Source: Alphaproteobacteria bacterium UBA1002 (GTDB taxonomy: Bacteria > Pseudomonadota > Alphaproteobacteria > Rickettsiales > UBA998). Taken from it: DNA of 22,872 nucleotides. Numbering within the stretch: position 1 is the stretch's first letter; each line of letters opens with the position of its first letter. Shown here in pieces: positions 1 to 7,876 of the stretch. The position numbers and the translations under genes are program-made. The notes beneath the pieces were generated by a model. It saw nothing but the letters and a program-made list of their open reading frames with translations. It was not told where the DNA came from and made no database searches. Location of the stretch: NCBI GenBank assembly GCA_002291845.1, contig DBAU01000070.1:1-22872 (forward strand). The letters are read 5' to 3'.

Positions 1-126
1 ATTAGGGTCCAGCGAGACGTGGTTATATTCATAAATCGTTATGTATTGTGTCGTGGCCAAAAAACAAGGCTTTCAGATGTCCATGTAGCCTATTTTTTAC
101 CGCTCGTGAACCCCTGATAAGGCAGA
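1..126. other. Leading non-coding stretch
   Basis: No coding region, RNA gene or convincing promoter is visible before the first gene. An AAGG at 119-122 lies just ahead of the TTG at 127 and could serve as a weak ribosome binding site. A TATATT hexamer at 24-29 has no matching -35 box. The upstream gene lies outside the window. Confidence 0.4.
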
Positions 127-1551
127 TTGCGCCATTGCATGTTGCCCCCTATAACTGCATCGATGTTTTTGCCACTTGATCATCACATGCAGCGCGATGT
201 GCGCCGATGGCTAGCGCTCGCGGTTTTTTGTCTAGCGGCCGGGGGGCTATATGCGGTGCCTTTAGCGGCTGGCCGTGGCGTAAAAAATGTTTCTCAGGCG
301 GACTGGCAGCACTGGTTCAATATCGTTCTGGCCGTACATGTGGATTTGAGCATTTTTCTATGGTTTTTAGCGATGCTCATTGTCGGATGGCGCCTGATTC
401 CAGCCTTTTCTGGCACCTTGCAAGGGGTGCCGCTGCCGTTTTTTCAACCAACGGCGCAGGGGCTTTTTGCACTCGGGGCGGTGCTAATGGCTTTTTCACC
501 TTTTCTAGGGGAGGGTGAGGGGCTACGCAGTAATTACATTCCCATCCTGACGAATGATGCATTTTTCCTTAGTTTGGCTCTGATTGCCTGCGCCTTAAGC
601 CTTTCGCTGCTCGAAGCATTGCTATCCATACCCGTCTTGGAGATGTGGCGTGGCGCATTTCAACGCGACTCAGAAAGCGGAATATTCGCAGCGTACGGTG
701 CATGGGGTAGTGCAGCGATGGTCGCTGTTTCGCTGGTTGCATTTGCGGTTGCGCCCGAAAGCATTGACCCCCTGATTCAGGGGGAAGCGTATTTTGACAT
801 GGCGTTCTGGGCGGGTGGGCATGTTATACAATTTGCCTATGTTCAGATGGCTATGGTTGTCTGGCTGCTTTTGGCTCAGGCGGCGGGTCTGCCCGTGCCG
901 GGAGGCCGCCGTCTGGTTGCTATCCTCTTTACCATCAACCTTGCCATGATGGCGTATGTCCCGCTGCCATTTATTTCTTATCCTGCCGATAGCCAGCCAT
1001 TTCGCGATGCTTTCACTGAATGGATGATCTGGGGAAATGGGCTTTCCCCAGCGCTCATGCTGGTTATTCTCGCTTATGCGCTTTTTCGGCATCGTCGGGT
1101 CGTGGTCTGGCGCTCTGCTACACTCTTCTGCCTCGTCACCTCGCTGATTCTCTTCTTTTATGGAGGCGTGCTCGCCATGATGATTGAAGGGCAGAATGTG
1201 GTGATTCCTGCCCATTATCATGGCTCAATTGTGGGGGTTACCCTGGCATTCATGGGCCTTGCTTATCTATTACTGCCCCGGATCGGTTTGCCCTGTGTGG
1301 ACGTCTGGCGTCTGGCGCGTCTGGCTCCGCTGCTTCTGTGTGTGGGCCAGATCATTCACGTCAGCGCACTGGCGTGGTCTGGTGGTTATGGCGTGCTGCG
1401 TAAAACAGTCGGCACGGATGGATATCCGCCGGAGGTGCGCTTCGCCATGGGCTTACTGGGTGGCGGCTCAGGATTGGCTAGCCTTGGGGGTTTGCTGTTC
1501 ATTATTGTTATGGTACGCGCATGGCGTCGGCGCAAAAGCCACCCTTGCTAA
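127..1551 (+). CDS. Divergent heme-copper oxidase subunit I-like membrane protein
   Basis: This is a polytopic membrane protein of about 474 residues with roughly 12 hydrophobic segments, in the size range of cbb3/NorB-type catalytic subunits. Visible landmarks fit the heme-copper oxidase subunit I fold: His71 in helix 2 (low-spin heme ligand position), Trp228..His232 in helix 6 (WAGGH, first CuB ligand position), and His363/His365 in helix 10 (AHYHG, the two heme ligands). The adjacent His-His pair of helix 7 is missing: the expected region, about 49 residues after His232, reads PFISYPADSQPF. The helix-6 tyrosine of A-type oxidases is also absent (HVIQF). So heme binding is plausible, but a standard oxygen-reducing centre is not. 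The start is uncertain: TTG 127 has AAGG four bases upstream, while ATG 139 and ATG 163 are also possible. The next gene is a lipoprotein on the same strand. No subunit II or cytochrome c gene is in the window. Family assignment is fairly sure; function is not. Confidence 0.7.
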   Translation: MRHCMLPPITASMFLPLDHHMQRDVRRWLALAVFCLAAGGLYAVPLAAGRGVKNVSQADWQHWFNIVLAVHVDLSIFLWFLAMLIVGWRLIPAFSGTLQGVPLPFFQPTAQGLFALGAVLMAFSPFLGEGEGLRSNYIPILTNDAFFLSLALIACALSLSLLEALLSIPVLEMWRGAFQRDSESGIFAAYGAWGSAAMVAVSLVAFAVAPESIDPLIQGEAYFDMAFWAGGHVIQFAYVQMAMVVWLLLAQAAGLPVPGGRRLVAILFTINLAMMAYVPLPFISYPADSQPFRDAFTEWMIWGNGLSPALMLVILAYALFRHRRVVVWRSATLFCLVTSLILFFYGGVLAMMIEGQNVVIPAHYHGSIVGVTLAFMGLAYLLLPRIGLPCVDVWRLARLAPLLLCVGQIIHVSALAWSGGYGVLRKTVGTDGYPPEVRFAMGLLGGGSGLASLGGLLFIIVMVRAWRRRKSHPC

Positions 1552-1556
1552 TTTCC

Positions 1557-1580
1557 CGGCGCGGCGCTAACATCGCGCCG
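1557..1580 (+). other. Intergenic hairpin
   Basis: A perfect 7-bp inverted repeat (CGGCGCG at 1557-1563, CGCGCCG at 1574-1580) with a 10-nt loop lies six bases after the stop of the oxidase-like gene. No T-run follows it on either strand, so it is not a canonical intrinsic terminator. It could stabilise the upstream mRNA end or be a weak attenuator before the lipoprotein gene. Confidence 0.45.
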
Positions 1581-1613
1581 AAATCTACACCCTTGCACAT
1601 TTCAGGAGTTTAT

Positions 1614-2117
1614 ATGCGTTTCGGCAAGATTTTTCTGGTAACCCTGACCTCAGCTTCGCTGCTGGCTGGCTGCGCCCAACAAGGTCCATACAGCAATGCG
1701 GGCGGCACGGGCATCAGCAAACAGAGCATCGGTACGCTCGCCGGCGCTGCAGGTGGTGCTGTGCTTGGCTCACAAATCGGTGGTGGCCGTGGCCAGCTTG
1801 CTGCCGTTGCGATTGGTACGCTGCTTGGTGCAGGTATTGGATCGGAAATTGGTTCGTCGCTGGATAAAGCGGACATTGCGTATGCCAACCAAACCACACA
1901 GCGCGCGCTGGAAACCTCGCAGCCTGGACAGAGTCTTCCGTGGAATAATCCGCAAACCGGAGTATCTGGCACGGTGACGCCCTCAAATTACTATCAAACG
2001 GCCGGTGGCCAGTATTGCCGCGAGTACACCCAGACCATCAATGTGGGTGGCCGTACCGAGGAAGGCGTTGGCCGGGCCTGCCGTCAGCCGGATGGCAGCT
2101 GGCGCATGGTTCAATAG
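1614..2117 (+). CDS. 17-kDa surface-antigen-type glycine-zipper lipoprotein
   Basis: This is a predicted outer-membrane lipoprotein of 167 residues. The start at ATG 1614 is fixed by AGGAG at 1604-1608 and by the signal peptide that begins there; the longer open frame upstream is not used. The signal peptide ends in a lipobox, LLAGC, with Cys20 as the lipidated residue. Residues of about 40-90 are Gly/Ala-rich (GTLAGAAGGAVLG, GTLLGAGIGSEIG), matching the glycine-zipper 2TM domain of the Rickettsia 17-kDa antigen family. The C-terminal third has the usual small domain with YCREYTQTINVGG and a conserved late cysteine (ACRQPDGSW). The family is widespread in alphaproteobacterial envelopes and its exact role is unknown; envelope stability is a common guess. 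fabI follows after a short gap on the same strand. Confidence 0.88.
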   Translation: MRFGKIFLVTLTSASLLAGCAQQGPYSNAGGTGISKQSIGTLAGAAGGAVLGSQIGGGRGQLAAVAIGTLLGAGIGSEIGSSLDKADIAYANQTTQRALETSQPGQSLPWNNPQTGVSGTVTPSNYYQTAGGQYCREYTQTINVGGRTEEGVGRACRQPDGSWRMVQ

Positions 2118-2154
2118 CGCGTAGCGTCCAACAACATAGCAACGGAGAATGATC

Positions 2155-2979
2155 ATGGTAGGTGCGCCGCAAGGTACACTGATGCAGGGCAAGCGTGGCC
2201 TCATCATGGGGGTGGCAAATGATCGCTCCCTCGCGTGGGGGATTGCTGCCCATCTGGCGGCGCAGGGCGCCGAACTGGCCTTCACGTATCAGGGGGAGGC
2301 CATGGAAAAACGTGTGCGTCCGCTTGCCGAAAGCGTGGGTGCATCCCTTGTGCTCGATTGTGATGTCACCAATGAGAAAAGCATGGATGATGTGTTCGCC
2401 ACGCTGGAGAAAAGCTGGGGTACATTTGATTTTCTTGTGCATGCGATTGCGTTCTCTGACAAGAACGAACTGAAGGGTAAGTATGTCGATACCTCGCTTG
2501 GCAACTTCCTCAATAGCATGAATATTTCCTGCTATTCCTTCACCGCGCTGGCTAAGCGTGCGTACCCGCTGATGCCGCGTGGTGGAAGCTTGGTCACGCT
2601 GACCTATCTCGGAGCCGAGCGTGTCATGCCGCACTACAATGTGATGGGCGTTGCTAAGGCGGCGCTGGAAGCCAGCGTACGCTATCTTGCGGCTGATCTG
2701 GGGGAGTTCAATGTGCGTGTGAATGCGATTTCCGCAGGTCCGGTAAAAACGTTGGCTGCCTCCGGCATTGGTGATTTTCGCTACATTTTGAAATGGAACG
2801 AGCTGAATGCGCCGCTGCAGCGAAATACCACGCTCGATGATGTCGGAGGGGCGGGTCTGTTCCTGTGCTCTGATCTTGGCTCTGGCGTCACGGGGGAAGT
2901 GCTACATGTGGATTCTGGCTACCACGTGGTCGGTATGAAGCGTGTTGATGCCCCGGATATCGCCACGGTTTCTGGCTAG
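2155..2979 (+). CDS. fabI: Enoyl-[acyl-carrier-protein] reductase FabI
   Basis: FabI catalyses the NADH-dependent last reduction in each round of type II fatty acid elongation, in the cytoplasm. The protein is an atypical short-chain dehydrogenase of 274 residues. It carries the FabI-type nucleotide loop GVANDRSLAWGIA near the N terminus and the catalytic Tyr-x6-Lys with Tyr161 and Lys168 (HYNVMGVAK). The second conserved tyrosine, Tyr151, sits in LTYLGAERV, as in E. coli FabI. ATG 2155 is preferred over ATG 2149 because GGAG at 2144-2147 is seven bases from 2155 but almost touches 2149. The stop is three bases before aroC, so the two are surely co-transcribed; fabI near aroC is a known alphaproteobacterial arrangement. 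The FabI-type tyrosines suggest the usual diazaborine/triclosan-class target, though sensitivity cannot be read from sequence. Confidence 0.97.
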   Translation: MVGAPQGTLMQGKRGLIMGVANDRSLAWGIAAHLAAQGAELAFTYQGEAMEKRVRPLAESVGASLVLDCDVTNEKSMDDVFATLEKSWGTFDFLVHAIAFSDKNELKGKYVDTSLGNFLNSMNISCYSFTALAKRAYPLMPRGGSLVTLTYLGAERVMPHYNVMGVAKAALEASVRYLAADLGEFNVRVNAISAGPVKTLAASGIGDFRYILKWNELNAPLQRNTTLDDVGGAGLFLCSDLGSGVTGEVLHVDSGYHVVGMKRVDAPDIATVSG

Positions 2980-2982
2980 CTT

Positions 2983-4056
2983 ATGTCATTTAACACGTTC
3001 GGCCGCGTCTTTCGCTTCACGACCTGGGGAGAAAGCCATGGGCCGGCCATTGGTTGCGTGGTGGACGGTATTCCATCCCAGCTACCGATTTGCGAAGCAG
3101 ACATCCAATACTGGCTCGATCGTCGCCGACCCGGGCAATCGAAGTTTACGACCCAGCGACAAGAGCCGGATCGGGTGGAGATTCTCTCGGGTGTTTTTGA
3201 GGGTGTGACAACGGGTACGCCGGTGAGCTTGATGATCCGTAATGTTGATCAAAAATCAAAAGATTATGGCGATATTGCCGAACGTTTTCGCCCCGGCCAT
3301 GCTGATTATACGTACCACATGAAATATGGTCTGCGCGATTTTCGTGGCGGTGGCCGCTCCAGTGCTCGCGAGACCGCCTCGCGCGTTGCTGCGGGAGCCC
3401 TGGCACGCAAAGTGTTGGATGCAGTAGGGGTGCGGGTTCGTGGCGCGCTGGTGCAAATGGGCGAGCTTTCCATTGATCGGACGCGTTGGGACTGGGATGA
3501 GGTAGAGCGTAATCCTTTCTGGACGCCTGATGCGGCGATGGTGCAACCTTTTGAGGATTATCTATTGGCAATCCGTAAAGAGGGTTCGTCGGTTGGTGCG
3601 GTGATTGAGGTGGTTGCAGAGGGCGTACCCGCTGGCTGGGGGGCACCGATCTATGGCAAACTTGATGCAGATCTCGCGTCAGCACTGATGAGCATTAATG
3701 CCGTGAAAGCGGTCGAAATTGGTGATGGGTTTGCAGCTGCCACACTGCGCGGTGAACAAAATGCTGATGAAATGCGCCAGGCAGGTGATACTGTCGCGTT
3801 CCTTGCGAATCATGCGGGGGGTATTTTAGGTGGCATCTCCAGTGGACAGCCGATTGTGGCCCGTTTTGCGGTAAAGCCCACCAGCTCGATCCTATCGCCG
3901 GTGAAATCGGTGACGGCGACAGGAGAGGACGTGGATGTCATCACCAAAGGCCGCCATGACCCGTGCGTGGGTATTCGCGCGGTGCCGGTAGGAGAAGCTA
4001 TGATGGCGTGCGTACTGGCGGATCATTTTATGCTTCATCGCGCTCAACAGGGATAA
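2983..4056 (+). CDS. aroC: Chorismate synthase
   Basis: AroC converts 5-enolpyruvylshikimate-3-phosphate to chorismate, the last common step to Phe, Tyr, Trp, folate and quinones, and needs reduced FMN. The 357-residue length is normal for the family. Signature regions are present: FGRVFRFTTWGESHG at the N terminus, FRPGHADYTYHMKYG, and the FMN/substrate loop RGGGRSSARETASRVAAGA. The C-terminal RHDPCVGIRAVPVGEAM block is also typical. It begins three bases after fabI and has no clear Shine-Dalgarno sequence of its own, so translational coupling to fabI is likely. The next gene starts six bases after its stop. Confidence 0.97.
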   Translation: MSFNTFGRVFRFTTWGESHGPAIGCVVDGIPSQLPICEADIQYWLDRRRPGQSKFTTQRQEPDRVEILSGVFEGVTTGTPVSLMIRNVDQKSKDYGDIAERFRPGHADYTYHMKYGLRDFRGGGRSSARETASRVAAGALARKVLDAVGVRVRGALVQMGELSIDRTRWDWDEVERNPFWTPDAAMVQPFEDYLLAIRKEGSSVGAVIEVVAEGVPAGWGAPIYGKLDADLASALMSINAVKAVEIGDGFAAATLRGEQNADEMRQAGDTVAFLANHAGGILGGISSGQPIVARFAVKPTSSILSPVKSVTATGEDVDVITKGRHDPCVGIRAVPVGEAMMACVLADHFMLHRAQQG

Positions 4057-4062
4057 TTCACG

Positions 4063-4599
4063 ATGCGTTACTATTATTTATTGGTTGTCTGCATCATCAT
4101 GCTGCCTTCGCTCGTTGTGGCAGCACCGAAATCTTCAGCGTCCCGTCGGCCATTGGTTGGCTGGGTAGAGAATGTCACATTGCAGGATGTGGGCCTGGTG
4201 ATGAAAGCCCGCATGGATACCGGAGCTGGGCTATCTTCCCTGCATGCGGATATTTTGAAAATGATCGAGCCACAGCGCCAAGGTGGAAAACAACGGGTGA
4301 TCTTCACCATCACGCCGGAAAAGGGCGAAGCCAAGACCATTGAGCGGGAAGTGCTGGAGTGGGTGAATATCAAAAAGAAAGGGGACACAGGTACGATTGC
4401 GCGCCCGGTGGTTCGCATGGATTTTTGCCTGGGCGGCAAGCAGATTGAGGCGCGGGTAAATCTCGCGGATCGCAAGGGTTTTCTCTATCCGCTACTCATT
4501 GGACGCAATGTGCTGAAAACGGGAGATTTCCTGATTGATCCTAGCCACAGCTTCCTGAGTCATGCTTCCTGCACTTCGCCAAAGACCGCTTTTCGCTAG
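4063..4599 (+). CDS. Periplasmic RimK-associated-type aspartic/'zinc' protease family protein
   Basis: This 178-residue protein has an N-terminal signal peptide (MRYYYLLVVCIIMLPSLVVA, probable cleavage after VAA) and one compact domain. The core motif MDTGAGLSSLHA places Asp52-Thr53-Gly54-Ala55 as the retropepsin-like active-site loop, and the closing LLIGRNVLKTGDFLIDPS matches the family commonly annotated 'ATP-dependent zinc protease' (Pfam Zn_protease, PF05618). That name is historical; the fold is that of single-domain aspartic proteases, and substrates are largely unknown. Export suggests a periplasmic substrate, possibly the envelope. It follows aroC by six bases in what looks like a fabI-aroC operon. 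Family call is firm; activity is inferred. Confidence 0.82.
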   Translation: MRYYYLLVVCIIMLPSLVVAAPKSSASRRPLVGWVENVTLQDVGLVMKARMDTGAGLSSLHADILKMIEPQRQGGKQRVIFTITPEKGEAKTIEREVLEWVNIKKKGDTGTIARPVVRMDFCLGGKQIEARVNLADRKGFLYPLLIGRNVLKTGDFLIDPSHSFLSHASCTSPKTAFR

Positions 4600-4612
4600 A
4601 GGCTTCCTAGCG
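4594..4612. terminator. Convergent-gene hairpin built from two stop codons (weak terminator candidate)
   Basis: CGCTAG at 4594-4599 and CTAGCG at 4607-4612 form a 6-bp inverted repeat with a 7-nt loop. Each arm contains the final Arg codon and TAG stop of one of the two convergent genes. On the plus strand it is followed by a short TTTCGTT tract; on the minus strand by AAAAG. It may be a weak terminator of the rightward operon. Confidence 0.35.
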
Positions 4613-4861
4613 TTTCGTTCGTAGCCATGCCTGTAACAGCGCCCAGATGGCAATAAGCAGCCAGATGACATTGACCACCACAGACGCATGGGCCTGAAGG
4701 TTCAGGGCATAAATAGCCAGCATTAGTGAACCCGCCAGATTCATCCAATGATAGGCAGGCTGCTCGGCTCTCAGGCGGCGAACAGACAGCAGCCCATAAG
4801 CAAGCAGCACAAAGAAGGCCCCTGTCCAACCGAGGATATCATTGATGCCGACATCATTCAT
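4607..4861 (-). CDS. CBU_0592-family small membrane protein
   Basis: This 84-residue protein has three hydrophobic segments. The pattern DILGWTGAFFVLLAYGLLS, then a basic loop, then HWMNLAGSLMLAIYAL and VVVNVIWLLIAIWALL, is that of the CBU_0592 family of small membrane proteins, whose function is unknown. Its ATG overlaps the stop of the upstream ankyrin gene in an ATGA arrangement (4858-4861), so translation of the two is probably coupled. No function can be read from sequence beyond inner-membrane location. Confidence 0.75.
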   Translation of the reverse strand: MNDVGINDILGWTGAFFVLLAYGLLSVRRLRAEQPAYHWMNLAGSLMLAIYALNLQAHASVVVNVIWLLIAIWALLQAWLRTKR

Positions 4862-5745
4862 GGAATCGCTGTCTTCGCCGGGCTAGGTGAAATAGTCAAA
4901 GGACTTTTTTTGAGAATCTGGTCACGGATACGTCCACAACGCGCGTGCAGATCTTCCGGAGTACCAAAGCCATGCTTTCGTCGATTCCGGTTGGAAACCA
5001 GTGCATTCAGCTCCTTTACCAGGGGCTCACCGGTCGCTTGTCCCATACCCAGTAAGGTGGCGCCATTCATGCCGAACACTTGCTTGAGATCATTCAGCGC
5101 GGTTGTCACTTTGCCTTTGTGGAAACTTAGTGTTTCCTCTTGTTTTGCGGCTGATATGGGGTCTTGTTTGCTTTTGAAGTAATAATGCTGGTAATTATTC
5201 GCGCAGTAGTGAAACACCAGATCACGTATCAGTTGGGTGCGCCGCTCTGGGCTTTGCATCGCCTGGCGTGTCGCGTCACGCTCCTGCGCGATGTAATCAA
5301 GCATGTCCGCAATTTCACGATGGCCATAATGGGTGGCGATTTCGCGTGCTTGCTGGCCGTTTGCATCGCGCACTTCGGTATCCGCGTATGCTTCATACAG
5401 CAGATATTCTATCAGCGCTTTATCCCCCACACGTGCGGCAATCAGGATAGGATATTGCCTCGATAATCCCCCCTGATCGATATCTGCTTTTGCCTGACGA
5501 AGGGCTTTCAGGATGGGAATGGCCTGTCCATCCCGCCGGGATGCGGCAACAGACACAAGCGGCATCTGCACCTCATTAAGCTGGTTGGGGTTTGCCCCTT
5601 TTTTCAGCAGAAGCTCTACATCCGCAGCCTGACCAAAACGTACTTTATACAGTAGCTCTTTGTCATACACACTGGATGCTGTGGCAGAGGTTGGTAATTC
5701 CAACACGCACAATAAGCTGAGCAGGATGACGTAAGCGTAGTTCAT
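4858..5745 (-). CDS. Exported ankyrin-repeat protein
   Basis: The protein has 295 residues from the chosen ATG at 5745. That start gives a classical signal peptide (MNYAYVILLSLLCVLELPTSATA) and lies downstream of GGAG; the extra 13 residues of the longer frame would bury the signal. Residues of about 28-150 hold three to four ankyrin repeats: DVELLLKKGANPNQ, the YPILIAARVGDKALIEYLL stretch, and AREIATHYGHREIADML. The C-terminal half is basic, has no recognised domain and ends in a short Pro/Ser tail. The protein is probably periplasmic or secreted; without a secretion signal of a dedicated system, a host-effector role is only speculation. It is transcribed divergently from htpG and coupled to the membrane protein that follows. 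Confidence 0.8.
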   Translation of the reverse strand: MNYAYVILLSLLCVLELPTSATASSVYDKELLYKVRFGQAADVELLLKKGANPNQLNEVQMPLVSVAASRRDGQAIPILKALRQAKADIDQGGLSRQYPILIAARVGDKALIEYLLYEAYADTEVRDANGQQAREIATHYGHREIADMLDYIAQERDATRQAMQSPERRTQLIRDLVFHYCANNYQHYYFKSKQDPISAAKQEETLSFHKGKVTTALNDLKQVFGMNGATLLGMGQATGEPLVKELNALVSNRNRRKHGFGTPEDLHARCGRIRDQILKKSPLTISPSPAKTAIP

Positions 5746-5809
5746 ATCTGCAAAATCTCCACAAAATGAGCCTATCACAGCCAAGGAATGGATGCCATGC
5801 TCACCGTAT

Positions 5810-5837
5810 CTTGAAACACACCAAAGGCTTCATATAT
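5810..5837 (+). promoter_or_regulatory. Putative RpoH (sigma-32) heat-shock promoter of htpG
   Basis: The -35 element CTTGAAA is at 5810-5816 and the -10-like element CATATAT is at 5831-5837. The distance from CTTG to the -10 element is 17 bases, as in the alphaproteobacterial RpoH consensus (CTTG, 17-18 bases, CYTATNT); six of seven -10 positions match. It sits 45 bases ahead of the htpG start, a gene of the known heat-shock class. Confidence 0.65.
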
Positions 5838-5881
5838 CAAACAACACAGCTAAAAAGTATCATAGAGATGGAGGATCCACC

Positions 5882-7789
5882 ATGGCACAGGCTTCGGAGG
5901 CAAAAGTACCTGTTTCAGAGAAAATTCCATTTAATGCAGAAATCAGTCGTGTGCTGCATTTGATGATTCACTCGCTTTACACGAACAAGGATATTTTTCT
6001 GCGTGAGCTGGTGTCTAATGCATCTGATGCATGCGATAAACTCCGTTATCTGGCGCTGAGTGATCAGTCGCTGATGCAAGGCGATGGTGAGCTTCGCATC
6101 ACCTTGCGGCTGGATGAAAAGGCCCGCATGATTGAAGTTCGCGATAACGGGATTGGCATGAATCGCGAGGATCTGATTGCTCATCTCGGAACTATCGCTA
6201 AATCTGGAACGGGAGAGTTTTTGGAGCAGATCTCAACGCAGGGTGGTGCACCGGATGCGAATCTGATCGGCCAGTTTGGTGTGGGTTTTTATTCCAGTTT
6301 CATTGTTGCGGATGAGGTAGAGGTGTTCAGCCGCAAGGCAGGCGAAGAGCAGGCGTGGGTATGGCGCTCGGAAGGTTTGGGAGAATTTACCGTGGATGAG
6401 GCTCCCGCGCGCCCTCGCGGTACCTCGATTGTGCTTCGTCTGCGTGAGGAAGCAAAAGAATATCTCGATAAATTCAAGCTCTCCCATATCGTGGAGACAT
6501 ACTCAGATCATATCGCATTTCCGATTTATCTTGAGGTTGCCGGAGAGGATGATGAGCCGCAACGCCTCAATGAGGGATCTGCCCTCTGGGCGCGTTCAAA
6601 GGCAGAGATCACCCCGGAGCAATATCAGGAGTTTTACCGCCATGTGGCCCACTCCCCGGATGACCCGTGGCTAACCATTCACAACACCGTTGAAGGAAAA
6701 CTATCTTACACCAACCTGCTGTTTATACCGTCGATGAAACCGTTTGATTTGTTTCATCCTGAGCGGCGGCGGCGTGTAAAGCTCTATGTGAAACGGGTGT
6801 TTATCTCCGATGAGAACGTGGACTTAATTCCGCCCTATCTTCGCTTTCTGCGTGGCGTTATCGATTCGCAGGATTTGCCGCTTAATATCAGTCGTGAAAC
6901 ACTGCAGGATAACCCACTTTTACATCAGATTCGTGAAAGCCTGACGAGTCGTGTTCTGGGCGATTTGAAGAAAAAAGTGGAGGCCGATCCGGAGGGCTTC
7001 TTACGTTTCTGGAATCATTTTGGCCCAGTGCTGAAAGAAGGACTGTGTGAAGCTACTTCGCCGCGCGATAAGCTGCTTGAGATCTGCCGATTCGATAGCA
7101 CACATGGCTCGGCATCGGTAAGCTTGTCAGAATATGTCAGCCGCATGAAAGAGGGGCAGGAAGAAATTTATTACCTCACCGGCGATACTCTCGAAGCCAT
7201 GCGGCGGAGCCCCTTGCTGGAGGGCTTTGCCGAGCGCGGGATTGAGGTGCTGCTGTTCCATGACCATGTGGATGATTTCTGGGTCAGCGTGGTGCATGAG
7301 TACAAGGGCAAAAAACTTAAATCGATTACACGCAGCAATATCGATCTTGATAAGTTTGGCGCGGCAGAGGACGCCTCTGAAGCACCAAACGATACAACGG
7401 CTGCCGATGCAATCGCGGGGCTGGTCAGCCTGCTCAAACAAACGTTTGGGGAGGAAATTAAGGATGTACGCACGACGCGTAAGCTGCGCGACACTCCGGC
7501 CTGTCTTGCGGTGGATGAATATGACATGGATATGCGCATGGAGCGGTTTCTTTTAGAGCACCGTCAGTTACCCCGTCGATCGGCAAAAATTCTTGAGATC
7601 AATCCTTCCCATCCTTTAATTGGCGCAATGGCTACTCGCGTTGCAACCGGAGCCTCGACATCAGAGATCGAGGATGCGGCCTATTTACTGCTTGATCAGG
7701 CGAAGATTGTGGAAGGAGAGACGATCAATGATCCGGCGGCATTTGCGCGTCGTCTCAGTCGCTTCATGGAAAAAGGCATCTCTTCCTGA
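5882..7789 (+). CDS. htpG: Molecular chaperone HtpG (bacterial Hsp90)
   Basis: HtpG is the cytoplasmic ATP-dependent Hsp90 chaperone. The product has 635 residues, close to E. coli HtpG. ATG 5882 is chosen because GGAGG at 5870-5874 is seven bases upstream and the protein then starts at the family's usual position; the frame stays open 90 bases further upstream but crosses the promoter. The GHKL ATPase domain shows ELVSNASDA (Glu42, Asn46, Asp50), VRDNGIGM (Asp88), LGTIAKSGTGEF and GQFGVGFYSSF. The middle domain has the catalytic-loop stretch PLNISRETLQDNPLL with its arginine, and the C-terminal dimerisation domain extends to the end. A heat-shock-type promoter lies directly upstream. Confidence 0.97.
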   Translation: MAQASEAKVPVSEKIPFNAEISRVLHLMIHSLYTNKDIFLRELVSNASDACDKLRYLALSDQSLMQGDGELRITLRLDEKARMIEVRDNGIGMNREDLIAHLGTIAKSGTGEFLEQISTQGGAPDANLIGQFGVGFYSSFIVADEVEVFSRKAGEEQAWVWRSEGLGEFTVDEAPARPRGTSIVLRLREEAKEYLDKFKLSHIVETYSDHIAFPIYLEVAGEDDEPQRLNEGSALWARSKAEITPEQYQEFYRHVAHSPDDPWLTIHNTVEGKLSYTNLLFIPSMKPFDLFHPERRRRVKLYVKRVFISDENVDLIPPYLRFLRGVIDSQDLPLNISRETLQDNPLLHQIRESLTSRVLGDLKKKVEADPEGFLRFWNHFGPVLKEGLCEATSPRDKLLEICRFDSTHGSASVSLSEYVSRMKEGQEEIYYLTGDTLEAMRRSPLLEGFAERGIEVLLFHDHVDDFWVSVVHEYKGKKLKSITRSNIDLDKFGAAEDASEAPNDTTAADAIAGLVSLLKQTFGEEIKDVRTTRKLRDTPACLAVDEYDMDMRMERFLLEHRQLPRRSAKILEINPSHPLIGAMATRVATGASTSEIEDAAYLLLDQAKIVEGETINDPAAFARRLSRFMEKGISS

Positions 7790-7876
7790 TTTTTTGCTTT
7801 GCAAAAAAAGCCGCGAGAGCTACATTTTAAAGGCCTATATGGTGCATATGGGTGAGCGTGACCACTAAATATTGCG

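Noticed and set aside
670..1221. Leftward open frame of 183 codons antisense to the oxidase-like gene
   Set aside because: His/Arg-rich composition typical of an antisense shadow, with no family features.
4858..5745. Ankyrin protein as a type IV-secreted host effector
   Set aside because: It has a Sec signal peptide and no secretion-system gene of that type is nearby; the evidence does not support an effector call.
7791..7807. Hairpin TTTTTGC-TTT-GCAAAAA after htpG as a terminator
   Set aside because: The stem is almost all A-T and no T-run follows it on the plus strand; the next bases are AAGCCGCG.
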